DNA of 6,436 nt. It comes from Pseudomonadota bacterium (GTDB taxonomy: Bacteria; Desulfobacterota; Desulfobulbia; Desulfobulbales; DAOVYS01). The notes under the pieces were generated by a model. That model was not told the DNA's origin. It saw only the letters and a list, made by a program, of their open reading frames with translations, and did not search any database. Positions 6,371 to 6,436 of this stretch are shown in pieces. The DNA is taken from the NCBI GenBank assembly GCA_030635485.1, contig DAOVYS010000158.1:1-6436 (forward strand), given 5' to 3'. The position numbers and the translations under genes are program-made. Position 1 is the first letter of the stretch. Each line of letters starts with the position of its first letter.

Positions 6371-6436
6371 AGCTCTTTGGTTATAGCTATATTGGGCATC
6401 ACACTGAATGGTTACTATTTCAGGAAAATTAGGCTC
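6371..6436. other. Non-coding tail with a third copy of the repeat end
   Basis: No gene is visible. CTGAATGGTTAC (6404-6415) is the reverse complement of GTAACCATTCAG, matching the left end of the palindromic element (6231-6242) at 11 of 12 bases. TATTTCAGG also occurs both at 6223-6231 and 6416-6424. This could be a second, truncated repeat running off the window. Confidence 0.4.

Overview
The window looks like a piece of a free-living, Gram-negative-type bacterial chromosome. The gene set (endonuclease III, a bacterial EHD/dynamin-like GTPase, a soluble GAF hybrid histidine kinase, a TraB/PrgY-family membrane protein, YhbY and CmoA) and the moderate base composition would fit the former Deltaproteobacteria (Desulfobacterota). 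That placement is inferred from the style of the genes; no taxonomic marker is present.

Layout: bases 1-206 are the 3' end of an endonuclease III gene (nth), cut by the window edge and recognisable from its four-cysteine iron-sulfur loop. After 26 bases comes a + strand gene for a dynamin-superfamily GTPase (233-1579) whose G domain closely resembles eukaryotic EHD ATPases but which carries two hydrophobic, probably membrane-inserted segments. A 120-base gap with a small 7-base tandem repeat follows. Then comes a long + strand gene (1700-3664) for a cytoplasmic hybrid histidine kinase: two MshEN-like helical repeats, GAF, HisKA, HATPase and a receiver. Parts of it are visibly AT-richer than its neighbours.

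The right half is a convergent - strand group transcribed right to left: a TraB-family membrane protein (stop at 4916, start uncertain, best at 6106), the CRM-domain ribosome-assembly protein YhbY (4870-4544), and CmoA, the carboxy-SAM synthase of wobble-uridine modification (4450-3692). Spacings of 45 and 93 bases allow co-transcription. YhbY and CmoA both act in the translation machinery; the link to TraB is positional only.

Upstream of the TraB gene, 6231-6370 forms a roughly 140-base imperfect palindrome with nested stems, likely a non-autonomous dispersed repeat (MITE/REP-like). A third copy of its end sequence lies at 6404-6415. This is the least ordinary non-coding signal in the window. 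The EHD-like GTPase with membrane segments is the most interesting protein. I see no clearly new multi-gene system, CRISPR array, tRNA, rRNA or transposase gene.
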